DNA of 44,280 nt from Endozoicomonadaceae bacterium (GCA_015163815.1 JAAOIJ010000127.1:1-44280), one strand, 5' to 3'; shown: positions 16,537-26,072, counted from the first letter of the stretch. The notes: generated by a model from the letters alone, not told the origin. Made by a program: numbers and translations.

Positions 16537-18207
16537 ATGTTAGATTATCGAGCTGATTTTTCTATTTTTAATTATTATCAACAAATCAATAAAACATTTG
16601 TATATCTTAATAATGCAGAAACAACTCATAAACCACGTGTTGTGATTGAAGCATTAACAGATTTTTATACCCAATCTAATATCAATGTGAATCGATCGTT
16701 AGCAGCAATCCATGATAAGACTATGCTCACTTATGAGGCATCACGTTGGCTTTTGAAATCTTTTGTGAATGCGAAATATGTTGAGGAAATTATTTGGACG
16801 CATAGTGCAACAGCCTCTATTAATTTAGTTGCTAATAGCTGGGCTGCTTCTCATTGTATGCCTGGAGATGAAATTTTAATTACACAAATGGAACATCATT
16901 CAAATTGGCTGCCGTGGTTTCAGTTGCAAAAAAAATATGGCATTATGATTAAAATCACTCCAGTGACAGAAACAGGCTCTTTAAATATAAAAGAATTCTA
17001 TAAATTATTGAATGTTAAAACTAAATTAGTATCTATTACGCATGTCTCAAATGCAACAGGCTGCTTAAATCCAGTGAAAGACATGATTCAAGCAGCGCAT
17101 TCTGTTGGTGCTATGGTGTTAATTGATGGTGCACAAGCCATTGCGCATATGCCTGTTGATGTGATAGATCTAGCCTGTGATTTTTATGTTTTTTCTGCAC
17201 ATAAAATGTATGCCCCTATGGGGATTGGTGCTTTATATGCTAAAAAAGAGCATTTAGACAGTATGCCACCTTGGCAAACAGGAGGAGGCATGGTGGTTGA
17301 TTATCATGAGAATCATGAGGTGACTTGGAATGCTATCCCTTTTAAATTTGAAGCCGGAACACCTAATGTAGCGAGTATTATTGGATGGGGTGCTGCTATT
17401 CATTACTTAAATCAATGTAATCGATCTCAAATTGCACAAGATGAAGCAACCTTACTACAATATTTTAAACAGCAGCTATCACAATTGAAAGGGTTGCGTG
17501 TGATTTGTGATGAATCTCATTATATTAGTATTGTATCAGTACAATTAGATCGATTAAATCATTATGATATGCATCAATTATTATTAGAAGAAGGTGTTTG
17601 GATTCGATCAGGACATCATTGTGCTATTCCTTTCATGAAAGCTATGAATTGGTCAGGTACGCTGCGTTTTTCATTAGCATTATATAATACGAAAGCTGAT
17701 ATTGATCTCTGTTTAGAAAAGTTAGATTCTATTTTGAAGCACAGGCATTCGTTATGCGTGATACCTGAAAAGCCTTTAAAACCAGTGAATGCTATTTGTT
17801 TAGATGCTTTAAAAACCTTATCAACAATGAAGAACTGGAGTATGCGGTATCGATTATTGATGCAATTAAGTCAAAGTTTACCTTGCTGTCCTGAGCATAT
17901 CAAACAACCTCATTATTTAATTCCTGATTGCGAACAACAAGTATGGTTTGCTGTGCAACTAGATACTCATCAGGGGATTTTACGAGTGTGTGGTGATAGT
18001 GATTCTCAGATTATGAAAGGATTAATCATGATTTTAGTTGATTTGTTTGATCAAAAATCCTGTGTTTATCTGCAATCTATTGCTTTTGATGCTTTTCATC
18101 AATTTAAATTTCTGACTGATTTAACAGCGACTCGATTGCTGGCTTGGCAATATATGTTGAACCAGATTAAATCATTGATAGATTTAGATACTGGAAAACC
18201 AAAATAA
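16537..18207 (+). CDS. sufS: Cysteine desulfurase SufS fused to sulfur acceptor SufE
   Basis: This 556-residue protein joins two iron-sulfur cluster assembly activities. Residues 1 to about 405 are a group II cysteine desulfurase: EHHSNWLPW near 120, the PLP lysine K223 in SAHKMYAPMGIG, and the persulfide cysteine C362 in RSGHHCAIPF. Residues about 425-550 are a SufE domain: WSMRYRLLMQLSQSLP, then the acceptor cysteine C465 in DCEQQVW, then GDSDSQIMKGL. SufE accepts sulfur from SufS, so fusion would make transfer intramolecular. The usual DSAATTQKP near the N-terminus reads NNAETTHKP here. No sufABCD genes are nearby. The start has AGTGGA upstream. Confidence 0.92.
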   Translation: MLDYRADFSIFNYYQQINKTFVYLNNAETTHKPRVVIEALTDFYTQSNINVNRSLAAIHDKTMLTYEASRWLLKSFVNAKYVEEIIWTHSATASINLVANSWAASHCMPGDEILITQMEHHSNWLPWFQLQKKYGIMIKITPVTETGSLNIKEFYKLLNVKTKLVSITHVSNATGCLNPVKDMIQAAHSVGAMVLIDGAQAIAHMPVDVIDLACDFYVFSAHKMYAPMGIGALYAKKEHLDSMPPWQTGGGMVVDYHENHEVTWNAIPFKFEAGTPNVASIIGWGAAIHYLNQCNRSQIAQDEATLLQYFKQQLSQLKGLRVICDESHYISIVSVQLDRLNHYDMHQLLLEEGVWIRSGHHCAIPFMKAMNWSGTLRFSLALYNTKADIDLCLEKLDSILKHRHSLCVIPEKPLKPVNAICLDALKTLSTMKNWSMRYRLLMQLSQSLPCCPEHIKQPHYLIPDCEQQVWFAVQLDTHQGILRVCGDSDSQIMKGLIMILVDLFDQKSCVYLQSIAFDAFHQFKFLTDLTATRLLAWQYMLNQIKSLIDLDTGKPK

Positions 18208-18374
18208 TTTTTTTATTCTTTTGATTTGTATATAAAAAAAGAATGAAGATGAATGTCATGTGTAAATTTTGAAATGTGTTATACTTTTGTTTTTAGTTTA
18301 TGTCAATAGGCTATGTCTAACGCATGATTTGTTTAAGAGATCTATGAGCTTGCTAAATACGAGGTAATGAAAGG

Positions 18375-18818
18375 ATGGCTAAATTATTAGTCTTAAATGG
18401 ACCCAATTTAAATTTACTAGGTAATCGAGAAACAGATCTGTATGGTTCTAGTACTTTAAATGAAATTATAGCCTCAATGGAAAAGCAAGCGCATGACATG
18501 CAGCATGAATTACAGCATATACAAGATAATGCAGAAGTTGGTTTAATTGATGCAATACATCAAGCTAAACACAATAATGTACAGATTATTATTTTCAACC
18601 CTGCAGCATTCACTCATACCAGTATTGCATTAAGAGATGCCTTATTAGCCGTTGCTATTCCTTTTATTGAAGTACATTTATCCAATATAGATCAACGTGA
18701 ATCTTTTAGAAAAAATTCTTTTTTTTCAGATATTGCGATGGGTGTGATTAGTGGGTTTGGACCTCAAAGCTATCAGCTTGCCATGCAAGCTGCGATAGCA
18801 CATTTATTTCAACAATAG
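18375..18818 (+). CDS. aroQ: 3-dehydroquinate dehydratase, type II
   Basis: This shikimate-pathway enzyme dehydrates 3-dehydroquinate to 3-dehydroshikimate. It has the complete type II pattern: LVLNGPNLNLLGNRE at the N-terminus, NPAAFTHTSIALRDAL in the middle, and EVHLSNIDQRESFR near the active-site His. Its 147 residues match the family. The ribosome site is GAAAGG close to the ATG. It comes just before accB-accC, a common gammaproteobacterial order. Two other shikimate genes, aroB and aroK, are at 24.9-26.6 kb. Confidence 0.96.
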   Translation: MAKLLVLNGPNLNLLGNRETDLYGSSTLNEIIASMEKQAHDMQHELQHIQDNAEVGLIDAIHQAKHNNVQIIIFNPAAFTHTSIALRDALLAVAIPFIEVHLSNIDQRESFRKNSFFSDIAMGVISGFGPQSYQLAMQAAIAHLFQQ

Positions 18819-18836
18819 TGATGTCTGGAGAATTAT

Positions 18837-19289
18837 ATGGATATCCGAAAAATTAAAAAACTGATCGATTTACTAGCAGCCTCTTGTATTGATGAAATTG
18901 AAATTAAAGAAGGTGAAGAATCGATTCGAATTAGTCGACATAATAGACCGTCTCATGCCGCACAAGCTGTTGAATATGTGACCTCTATGCCTGAAAATTC
19001 TAAAACACCTCATCCACCTGCTGCTGTAGAGCCAATTGTAGATCCTGTTATGACTGGCTATATTGTGAAATCACCAATGGTGGGTACTTTTTATGGCGCA
19101 GCTTCTCCTCAGTCACCTCCTTTTTGTAAGGTAGGGCAAACGGTTTCAGAAGGCGATATTTTATGTATTGTAGAAGCTATGAAAGTTATGAATCAAATTA
19201 AATCAGATAAAAAAGGTGTGATCAAATCTATTCTAGTGGATGCTGGGCAGCCGGTTGAATTTGATCAACCGCTCTTTGTGATTGATTAA
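18837..19289 (+). CDS. accB: Biotin carboxyl carrier protein of acetyl-CoA carboxylase
   Basis: This carrier protein holds biotin for the first step of fatty-acid synthesis. The N-terminus (MDIRKIKKLIDLLAASCIDE) and the EGEESIRISRH segment are typical. A Pro/Ala-rich linker (about 50-75) leads to the C-terminal biotinyl domain with VEAMKVMNQI, where K116 is the biotinylation site. It has 150 residues, close to the usual 156. It lies 18 bases after aroQ and 37 bases before accC. Confidence 0.97.
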   Translation: MDIRKIKKLIDLLAASCIDEIEIKEGEESIRISRHNRPSHAAQAVEYVTSMPENSKTPHPPAAVEPIVDPVMTGYIVKSPMVGTFYGAASPQSPPFCKVGQTVSEGDILCIVEAMKVMNQIKSDKKGVIKSILVDAGQPVEFDQPLFVID

Positions 19290-19326
19290 TAAATATTCAG
19301 AGTGTTATGTATTAGGTGATGTTGAT

Positions 19327-20670
19327 ATGTCCAAGAAAATATTAATAGCCAATCGAGGTGAAATTGCATTACGGATTTTACGTGCTTGTAAAGAATTAGG
19401 CATTCAAACAGTTGCTGTCCACTCTAAAGCAGATGCTGAATTAATGCATGTATATTTAGCTGATGAGACAGTTTGTATTGGTCCCAATAGTCCATTATTA
19501 AGTTATCTTAATGTGCCAGCTATTATTGGTGCAGCCGAAGTCACGCACGCACATGCTATTCATCCAGGCTATGGGTTTTTATCTGAAAATGCAGATTTTG
19601 CAGAACAAGTAGAAATGAGTGGTTTTATATTTATTGGCCCACAATCAGATGTTATTCGTCAAATGGGTGATAAAGTAACCGCCATTGAATTGATGAAAAA
19701 AACAGGGATTTCTACCGTGCCTGGATCAGGCGGTGCTTTATCAAATGATGATGCAAAAAATAAAAAAATAGCAGATCAAATTGGTTATCCTGTGATTATT
19801 AAAGCAGCTGGAGGCGGTGGTGGTCGTGGTATGCGAGTTGTCTTTGAAGCTAAAAAATTGTTACAAGAAATTCAATTAACACGATCAGAAGCAAAAGCTG
19901 CTTTTGGCAATGCAACGGTTTATTTAGAGAAATTTTTAGAAAATCCTCGCCATATTGAAGTACAAGTTTTAGCTGATAAACAGGGCAACACGATTCATTT
20001 AGGGACACGTGATTGTTCTTTACAAAGACGACATCAAAAAGTCATTGAAGAAGCACCGGCACCGCATATCGCAACTGATCAATTAGATCGTATTGCAGCG
20101 CGTTGTTCAGAAGCTTGTATGGCAATGAAGTATGTAGGTGCTGGTACTTTTGAGTTTTTATATGAAAATGGAGAGTTTTATTTTATTGAAATGAATACAC
20201 GGATTCAGGTGGAACATCCTGTTAGCGAAATGATTACAGGCATTGATATTGTTAAAGAACAATTGCGGATAGCTTTTGATGAACCTTTAAGTGTGATGCA
20301 ATCAGATATTCATTTTGCAGGACATGCTATTGAATGTCGCATTAATGCTGAAAATGCAGAAACATTTATGCCTTCACCTGGTACGATTAAACAACTCCAT
20401 TTTCCTGGTGGCAATGGTGTTCGAGTGGAATCACATTTATATCAAGGATATGTCATCCCACCTTATTATGATTCTTTAATTGGTAAATTAATTGTTTGGG
20501 GAGAAGATCGTCACTCAGCGATGGTGCGTATGAACAATGCATTGAATGAGTTTATTATAGAAGGAGTGGATACCACGATTCCATTACATAAAAAATTGAT
20601 TGATGATGCAGCTTTTAAAAAAGGTGGTGTGAATATCCATTATTTAGAAAATGTTTTTTTCAATGAATAA
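19327..20670 (+). CDS. accC: Biotin carboxylase subunit of acetyl-CoA carboxylase
   Basis: This ATP-grasp enzyme carboxylates the biotin on AccB. I start it at ATG 19327 (MSKKILIANRGEIALRIL), with AGGTG eight bases upstream. The open frame extends further 5' but overlaps accB. Landmarks are HPGYGFLSENADF, the glycine-rich ATP loop AAGGGGGRGMRVV, and EMNTRIQVEHPVSE. The 447 residues match the family (E. coli 449). Confidence 0.97.
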   Translation: MSKKILIANRGEIALRILRACKELGIQTVAVHSKADAELMHVYLADETVCIGPNSPLLSYLNVPAIIGAAEVTHAHAIHPGYGFLSENADFAEQVEMSGFIFIGPQSDVIRQMGDKVTAIELMKKTGISTVPGSGGALSNDDAKNKKIADQIGYPVIIKAAGGGGGRGMRVVFEAKKLLQEIQLTRSEAKAAFGNATVYLEKFLENPRHIEVQVLADKQGNTIHLGTRDCSLQRRHQKVIEEAPAPHIATDQLDRIAARCSEACMAMKYVGAGTFEFLYENGEFYFIEMNTRIQVEHPVSEMITGIDIVKEQLRIAFDEPLSVMQSDIHFAGHAIECRINAENAETFMPSPGTIKQLHFPGGNGVRVESHLYQGYVIPPYYDSLIGKLIVWGEDRHSAMVRMNNALNEFIIEGVDTTIPLHKKLIDDAAFKKGGVNIHYLENVFFNE

Positions 20671-20683
20671 TTGAATCTATCCC

Positions 20684-21565
20684 ATGTTTTGGTTTCAAGT
20701 AGAATTAACAGCAAAGTCGACACATTGTGAAGCATTAGAACATTTTCTTTTATCACAAGGAGCTTGTTCTATCACTTTTTTAGAAGGCGATGAACAAGCT
20801 ATTTATGAAGCCTCTACCGGGTGTGATGATTATTGGCATGTCACCCGCGTTCATGGATTGTTTTCTCAAGATATCAATATCGTTAAATTAAAACAGCATA
20901 TTCAACAGAGTCATTTATGTAAACTACAGTGTGTCCAAAAAATACAAAATCAAACTTGGGAAACAATGAATAAAAAACATTTTAAATCATTATGTTTTTT
21001 GAATCAGTTGTGGATCCACCCTAGTTGGATATCTCCTCCCTCGCAGGGGATCTCATTACAATTAGAACCAGGTTTAGGATTTGGAACAGGTGAACATCCT
21101 TCCACAGCATTATGTTTAGAGTGGTTAATTAATCAGAATCTAAAAAATAAAACCGTGATTGATTATGGTTGTGGATCAGGTATTTTAGCTTTAGCTTCTA
21201 TTCGATTAGGAGCTAAGAAAGCCTTTGGAATCGATATCGATCCAAAAGCTTTAGATACCAGCCAACAAAATGCAATCAATAATCATATTAATACACAAAT
21301 CTGTGAATTTTTAACGCCAGACAAATTACCAAAAGAACCTGTTGATATTATTGTGGCTAATATTTTATCTGAACCATTAAAACAGCTTGCACCGACTTTA
21401 ATGCAATTTTTAAAACCGAAAGGATTGTTGGTATTATCTGGATTATTAATCGATCATATACCAGATATTATTGAAGCTTATCAAGCTTGGGTTACTTTTG
21501 ATAAACCAGTATATCGTCATGAATGGGTTTGCTTAATATCAAAACGAGATCAAGAAAATGGCTGA
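20684..21565 (+). CDS. prmA: Ribosomal protein L11 methyltransferase
   Basis: This S-adenosylmethionine-dependent enzyme trimethylates ribosomal protein L11. An N-terminal substrate-recognition domain is followed by the methyltransferase fold: LEPGLGFGTGEHPSTALCLE, the SAM loop VIDYGCGSGILALASIRLGA, the acidic GIDIDPKAL, and the catalytic-region IIVANILSEPL. The 293 residues equal the E. coli length. It starts 13 bases after accC, and its end overlaps the queF start by eight bases. Confidence 0.96.
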   Translation: MFWFQVELTAKSTHCEALEHFLLSQGACSITFLEGDEQAIYEASTGCDDYWHVTRVHGLFSQDINIVKLKQHIQQSHLCKLQCVQKIQNQTWETMNKKHFKSLCFLNQLWIHPSWISPPSQGISLQLEPGLGFGTGEHPSTALCLEWLINQNLKNKTVIDYGCGSGILALASIRLGAKKAFGIDIDPKALDTSQQNAINNHINTQICEFLTPDKLPKEPVDIIVANILSEPLKQLAPTLMQFLKPKGLLVLSGLLIDHIPDIIEAYQAWVTFDKPVYRHEWVCLISKRDQENG

Positions 21566-22391
21566 AGATAAAACAACTTGGACTCCAACAGTATTAGGAG
21601 AAACCGTTCAATATCAAACAACTTATAATCCTACTTTATTGCAAGCTATTCCTCGTTTATTGAATCGCCAATCATTAAAGTTAACACCTGATGCCTTACC
21701 TTTTTTTGGACAAGATGTTTGGGATTTATATGAATTAAGTTGGTTAACTGCTAATGGGAAGCCAATGAATGCTATGGCAGAATTATCGATATCTTCAGAT
21801 AGTCTGTATTTAGTCGAATCAAAATCATTGAAACTATATTTAAATACTTTTCATCAAACGATTTTTGAATCTGAATCCGTGCTTGTTCAAACAATGCAAG
21901 ATGACTTATCACAATTAGTGCAAGGCACGGTGAATATTATCTTGCATGCTAAAAAACTAGAAAAATTAGGTTATTTATTAGGGGATTGTTTGGACGATTT
22001 GCCTGTCATAATGGATCAATATGCACTGAATCCTTCAGTTTTAAAAAATAGCACACAGTGTGATCAATTGGTTACGGAATCATTAGTCACTCATTTATTT
22101 AAATCAAATTGTTTAGTAACAGGGCAGCCTGATTGGGCTAGTATCAAAATGAAATATACAGGCGCTCAATGGAATCGATCATCCATTTTAAAATATTTAT
22201 TATCGTATCGTATGCATCAAGAATTTCATGAGCATTGTGTAGAACGTATTTTTATGGATTTATTGCATTATTGTTCTCCTGACGAATTAACGGTTATAGC
22301 CTGTTTTACACGAAGAGGCGGGATTAGTATTACACCGATTCGTTCATCCAAGCCAATAGATTATAAACCCAGTCGCTTGTGGCGACAATAA
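21558..22391 (+). CDS. queF: NADPH-dependent 7-cyano-7-deazaguanine reductase (two-domain QueF)
   Basis: This enzyme reduces preQ0 to preQ1 in queuosine synthesis for tRNA modification. It is the long, two-domain form (277 residues; E. coli 282). The catalytic cysteine C185 lies in LFKSNCLVTGQPDW and the neighbouring proton donor D192 is kept. The C-terminal part has CFTRRGGISITPIRS. The gene overlaps prmA by eight bases, so the two are probably co-translated. A terminator candidate lies directly behind it. Confidence 0.95.
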   Translation: MAEDKTTWTPTVLGETVQYQTTYNPTLLQAIPRLLNRQSLKLTPDALPFFGQDVWDLYELSWLTANGKPMNAMAELSISSDSLYLVESKSLKLYLNTFHQTIFESESVLVQTMQDDLSQLVQGTVNIILHAKKLEKLGYLLGDCLDDLPVIMDQYALNPSVLKNSTQCDQLVTESLVTHLFKSNCLVTGQPDWASIKMKYTGAQWNRSSILKYLLSYRMHQEFHEHCVERIFMDLLHYCSPDELTVIACFTRRGGISITPIRSSKPIDYKPSRLWRQ

Positions 22392-22448
22392 AGATACAAT
22401 AAGCTTTTGTGTGCTTGTATCTTGCAATTTATATTGCTGATTTTTTTT
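22391..22448 (+). terminator. Terminator candidate after queF
   Basis: A perfect 9-base stem AAGATACAA (22391-22399) pairs with TTGTATCTT (22415-22423). A second small hairpin GCAAT-TTAT-ATTGC follows, with a run of eight T at 22441-22448. It would close the aroQ-accB-accC-prmA-queF group. Confidence 0.6.
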
Positions 22449-22489
22449 GATATGATTGCAAGGATGCTTCTATCATGATCTGAATATGT

Positions 22490-22900
22490 TAAGATACCGT
22501 CATTATGTTGTTTTACAAAAAGTTGAGAGTCGCAAAGCAAATGAAGTAAAAGACTGTATTATCAAGTGCTTAAGAAAGATACCGCTTAAATATAGACAAA
22601 CAATTACTTTTGATAATGGAAAAGAATTTTCTCAGCATGAAGTCTTATCTAAAGCATTGAAAATAAAATGTTATTTTGCTACACCTTATGCTTATTTGGA
22701 AAGAGGTTTAAATGAGCACCAATAGATTATCTCGTCAATATCTGCCAAAGAAAACAGAGTTTATAGGCATAGAAAATGATGAGATTTTAGCGATTCAAAA
22801 AGCACTCAATAATAGACCTAGAAAAGTGTTAAACTATCGAACACCTAATGAAGTTATGCTAGGCATAGAAAAACCTTTAGGTGTTGCACTTCATGGTTGA
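22490..22900 (+). pseudogene. IS30-family transposase fragment, frameshifted
   Basis: The frame reads through FDNGKEFSQHE, part of the DDE catalytic region, and then breaks. Compared with copy 3, two bases are missing at about 22718 (in the GLNEHTNG codons), which shifts the frame. The C-terminal part resumes in another frame to 22900 with RPRKVLNYRTPNEVMLGIEK. It is non-functional. Confidence 0.85.
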
Positions 22901-22903
22901 ATG
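22490..22903 (+). mobile_element. IS30-family remnant, 5'-deleted (copy 2)
   Basis: Only the last part of the same IS30 element is left, starting near RHYVVLQKV of the transposase and ending at the shared right end TTGCACTTCATGGTTGAATG. The left inverted repeat and the helix-turn-helix are gone. The right end lies 17 bases before the start of the oxidoreductase gene. Confidence 0.8.
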
Positions 22904-22920
22904 GGCCTTATATAAAAAAT

Positions 22921-23979
22921 ATGTTTGATGCGTCTTTAGAAAACTTATTAAAACCTATTCGACTAGCAGGTCAGCTTGAGTTGAAAAATCGCATTGTGAT
23001 GGCTCCCATGACACGACGATTTGCTAGTCAAGATGGTGTGATCTCTTCTCAGTCTATTGAGTATTATGGACAGCGTAGTCGTGCTGGCTTGATTGTGACA
23101 GAAGGCACCTTGATTAGTGAAAAAGCAATGGGTTATGGTGCTGTTCCTGGTATTTTTTCATCTAAACACATTGAAGCTTGGAAGCCAATTACTGACGCTG
23201 TTCATAAAAAAAATGGCGTTATTTTTTTACAATTATGGCATTGTGGTCGTGTATCTCATCCTTCTTTCCATCAAAATAAACCACCTATTTCAGCTTCAGC
23301 TATCCCTTTAAACGATATATTAGGTCGTAGCGGATTAATAGCTGATCAAGCTAGAGCTGCTAGTATAGAAGATATTCAAGAGATTTTAGAACATTTTTAC
23401 CGCGCAGCTTGCTTTGCAAAGCAAGCTGAGTTTGATGGCGTTGAAATTCATGCAGGAAATGGTTATTTAATAGATCAATTTTTGCATGCCTGTACTAATA
23501 AACGATTAGATGAATTTGGCGGTAATGTTGAAAATAATACGCGATTTTGTTTGCAAGTTGTTGAAAAATGTATAGAAGCCATTGGTGCTGAACGAGTTGG
23601 TATTCGATTGTCACCGGGTGGTCATATGGCCAATATTGTGACTGAACCTCAAGATCGGATGACGTTTGAATATTTATTGCAGCAATTAGACAAGTACCCC
23701 ATTAGTTATATTCATACCGGTGCATTTGATGATCAAATTGTGTATGAAGCATTAGGCAATGTATCCATGAGTGATTTTATCACGGCATCTTATCCTGGGC
23801 AGATCATAGCATCAGGTGGATATTCTTTAGATCGCGCTATCAACTTTTTGAATAAAAAAGAAAATGGCTTGGTTTCTTTTGGACGTCCTTTTATTGCAAA
23901 TTATAATTTAATTGATTTAATTGAACAAAATAAACCATGGAAAAAATATCAAAAAAATATGCTAAATACACTGATTTAG
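22921..23979 (+). CDS. Old yellow enzyme family NADH:flavin oxidoreductase
   Basis: This FMN-dependent ene-reductase of the NemA/OYE family reduces activated C=C bonds; its physiological substrate cannot be told. I start it at ATG 22921 (MFDASLENLLKPIRLAG), because the eight codons before it come from the IS30 right end and its junction. Landmarks are LKNRIVMAPMTRRFA, the catalytic-pair region VEIHAGNGYLIDQFL, NKRLDEFGGNVENNTRF, and FMN-binding SGGYSLD and GLVSFGRPFIAN. Its 352 residues are normal. There is no ribosome site before the ATG, probably because the IS insertion replaced the native upstream DNA. Confidence 0.9.
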   Translation: MFDASLENLLKPIRLAGQLELKNRIVMAPMTRRFASQDGVISSQSIEYYGQRSRAGLIVTEGTLISEKAMGYGAVPGIFSSKHIEAWKPITDAVHKKNGVIFLQLWHCGRVSHPSFHQNKPPISASAIPLNDILGRSGLIADQARAASIEDIQEILEHFYRAACFAKQAEFDGVEIHAGNGYLIDQFLHACTNKRLDEFGGNVENNTRFCLQVVEKCIEAIGAERVGIRLSPGGHMANIVTEPQDRMTFEYLLQQLDKYPISYIHTGAFDDQIVYEALGNVSMSDFITASYPGQIIASGGYSLDRAINFLNKKENGLVSFGRPFIANYNLIDLIEQNKPWKKYQKNMLNTLI

Positions 23980-24076
23980 CTTTTTATATCATTTTGATTG
24001 CTATGAAAAAAAAAATTCAGTATATTAACTTATACAAGACGTTCACTTATGATCTTCTTGCCACTATTAAATCATG

Positions 24077-24082
24077 TATAAT
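24077..24082 (+). promoter_or_regulatory. Possible promoter -10 for the OmpA-domain gene
   Basis: TATAAT lies 58 bases before the ATG. The -35 is unclear (TTGCCA is present, but only 13 bases upstream). Weak evidence. Confidence 0.35.
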
Positions 24083-24139
24083 CTATTATTTTGTACTAAT
24101 AAAGTACTAATAGTCTTAATTAAGTGAGGAAATGATTCA

Positions 24140-24751
24140 ATGAAAAAAATGATATATACAGTACTGGTTATCATCGCTTTCAATATCGGCATAAGTACTG
24201 TGACGCACGCTTCTTATACGCCGAAACAAATAATCCGTGCAAGATATGTAATACCAGGTGCTTTTTTTGGTGCTTTATTAGGACCTTTAGGTTTATTTGT
24301 AGGTGGTGTTACACTGGATATGATGTATCAATCATCTCAAAATAAAAATAAAAATAAAAACAAACACAAACACGTTCTGATGAATAAATCTAACATGATG
24401 TCTTATGCCCCTTTCAACGAAAAAAAAGAAGCCACTATTTTTTTTAAAATAGCAAATCATACTTTAACTGAGAATGAAAAATTGATGTTGAGAAACATTG
24501 CTATGCTTTTAAAGAAAGAAGTAACGTTTACAGTGGATATTTTAGGATCAACAGATCCTACAGGTAAGAAAAATAACTATAATAATCAATCGCTATCAAA
24601 ACGAAGAGCTGATGTGGTTGCTGATTACTTAATTACAATGGGTGTGGATAAAAATAGATTATCTGTCCAAGGTGTCGGTGCGATTGAGACCAGTAACGCA
24701 GAAGATTATCCAAATATTCGTATCACAAAATTAAAATTAATGACGCAATAA
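24140..24751 (+). CDS. OmpA-domain envelope protein
   Basis: The 203-residue protein has a signal peptide (cleavage likely after THA at about 24), a glycine-rich hydrophobic segment (about 40-58, GAFFGALLGPLGLFVGG), and a low-complexity linker KNKNKNKNKHKH coded by a six-base repeat near 24341-24373. A C-terminal OmpA-like domain follows at about 98-203. The domain's peptidoglycan-binding pattern is clear in NQSLSKRRADVVADYLITMG and NRLSVQGVGA. The protein is probably anchored in the envelope and holds the cell wall. The specific homologue is not recognised. It has AGTGAGGA upstream. Confidence 0.85.
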   Translation: MKKMIYTVLVIIAFNIGISTVTHASYTPKQIIRARYVIPGAFFGALLGPLGLFVGGVTLDMMYQSSQNKNKNKNKHKHVLMNKSNMMSYAPFNEKKEATIFFKIANHTLTENEKLMLRNIAMLLKKEVTFTVDILGSTDPTGKKNNYNNQSLSKRRADVVADYLITMGVDKNRLSVQGVGAIETSNAEDYPNIRITKLKLMTQ

Positions 24752-24760
24752 ATTGTGGTG

Positions 24761-24797
24761 TTGTTGCTTATTATAGTATCCTTATTTTAAGCAACAA
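24761..24797. terminator. Bidirectional hairpin between convergent genes
   Basis: TTGTTGCTT (24761-24769) and AAGCAACAA (24789-24797) form a perfect 9-base stem between the OmpA-domain gene and aroB. No T run follows on either strand, so the terminator call is moderate. Confidence 0.45.
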
Positions 24798-24850
24798 GAT
24801 ATTAACAGTCCTATCAGTTTTTGTCCTAGTTACTCATGTAACCCTGATAT

Positions 24851-25927
24851 TCAAATTGCTTTTTCAGATAATAAAGCGTGAACCATGTCACTTGAAATAG
24901 GAATAACCACAGCTTGACCTATTTTTTTTAGTAAAACAAAACGTAATTGCTTATCTAAAACTTTTTTATCTTGAAAGAGAATAGACAATAAGACTGATAG
25001 ATCAATATTTTTTGGTACATCTGTTGGTAATTTAGCTTGTCTTAATAAGTGGATTAAATCTGTCAAGTTTTGTTGAGGCATGTCATATATTTTCAATGAC
25101 AATTTCATAGCAAACACCATACCAATTGAGACAGCTTCACCATGTAGCATGTCTTGATATTTCGTAATGGTTTCAAGCGCATGACCGATTGTATGTCCAA
25201 AATTTAACATTTCACGCGCACCCGTATCGTATTCATCTGAAGCCGTTATATTGGCTTTATATTGACAAGATTTATAAACAGCTTCCATTAAAACCGTTTG
25301 ATCTCTATTCATTAAAGCGGATATATTGGTTGATAACCAATGATAAAAATGCACATCACCAATTAAGCCATATTTGATGATTTCAGCAAGGCCTGAAATA
25401 TATTCTGGATCAGGTAAAGTATCTAACCATTTTAAATCAATAATCACTTGATAAGGTTGATAAAATGTCCCTATCATATTTTTACCTTTCGGATGATTAA
25501 CGCCTGTTTTACCGCCTATTGATGCATCAACTTGTGCTAATAATGTGGTTGGGATTTGAATGAATCGAATGCCTCTTCGATAGCAAGAGGCTACAAAACC
25601 AGTAATATCTCCTATCACCCCCCCACCTAGTGCAATTAAAGTGGTGTGACGATCACACTGCATTGTCATTAATTGATCAATAATGTTTGAAACAGTATCT
25701 AAATTTTTCCAGTTTTCACCTTCTTGAATGATGATTGTTTGTATCTTATGATTTGATAAGTAGGATAATAAGGTTGCTTGATGTAAATTCGCAATGGTTT
25801 GATTCGTAATTAACACGAACTGTGTATGACGCTGATTGTTGTCTGATAAAGTTAATTTTGATAATGTATTATAACCAATATAAATCGAATAGGAGCGATG
25901 AGCAAAATCAACCATTAATGTGTGCAT
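24851..25927 (-). CDS. aroB: 3-dehydroquinate synthase
   Basis: This NAD- and metal-dependent enzyme converts DAHP to 3-dehydroquinate, the second step of the shikimate pathway. I start it at the Met encoded at 25927 (MHTLMVDFAHRSYSIYIG), which has AGGA upstream. The frame extends to a TTG at 25999, but that extension is not family-like. Landmarks are GGGVIGDITGFVASCYRRGI, IPTTLLAQVDASIGGKTGVN and the metal-binding LNFGHTIGHALE. Its 358 residues match the family. It follows aroK on the same strand. Confidence 0.95.
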   Translation of the reverse strand: MHTLMVDFAHRSYSIYIGYNTLSKLTLSDNNQRHTQFVLITNQTIANLHQATLLSYLSNHKIQTIIIQEGENWKNLDTVSNIIDQLMTMQCDRHTTLIALGGGVIGDITGFVASCYRRGIRFIQIPTTLLAQVDASIGGKTGVNHPKGKNMIGTFYQPYQVIIDLKWLDTLPDPEYISGLAEIIKYGLIGDVHFYHWLSTNISALMNRDQTVLMEAVYKSCQYKANITASDEYDTGAREMLNFGHTIGHALETITKYQDMLHGEAVSIGMVFAMKLSLKIYDMPQQNLTDLIHLLRQAKLPTDVPKNIDLSVLLSILFQDKKVLDKQLRFVLLKKIGQAVVIPISSDMVHALLSEKAI

Positions 25928-26072
25928 AGGTTTCAATGTCCTGAATAATACGATGTATTGATTTATGTTTAACCCATTAAAAAACAATTGAATGGTCAAG
26001 CATGCTGAGTCTATTTCAGAGTATCATTATTTTTTTATACTGAATACTGAGCTATATTGTAAAATAGCATGA

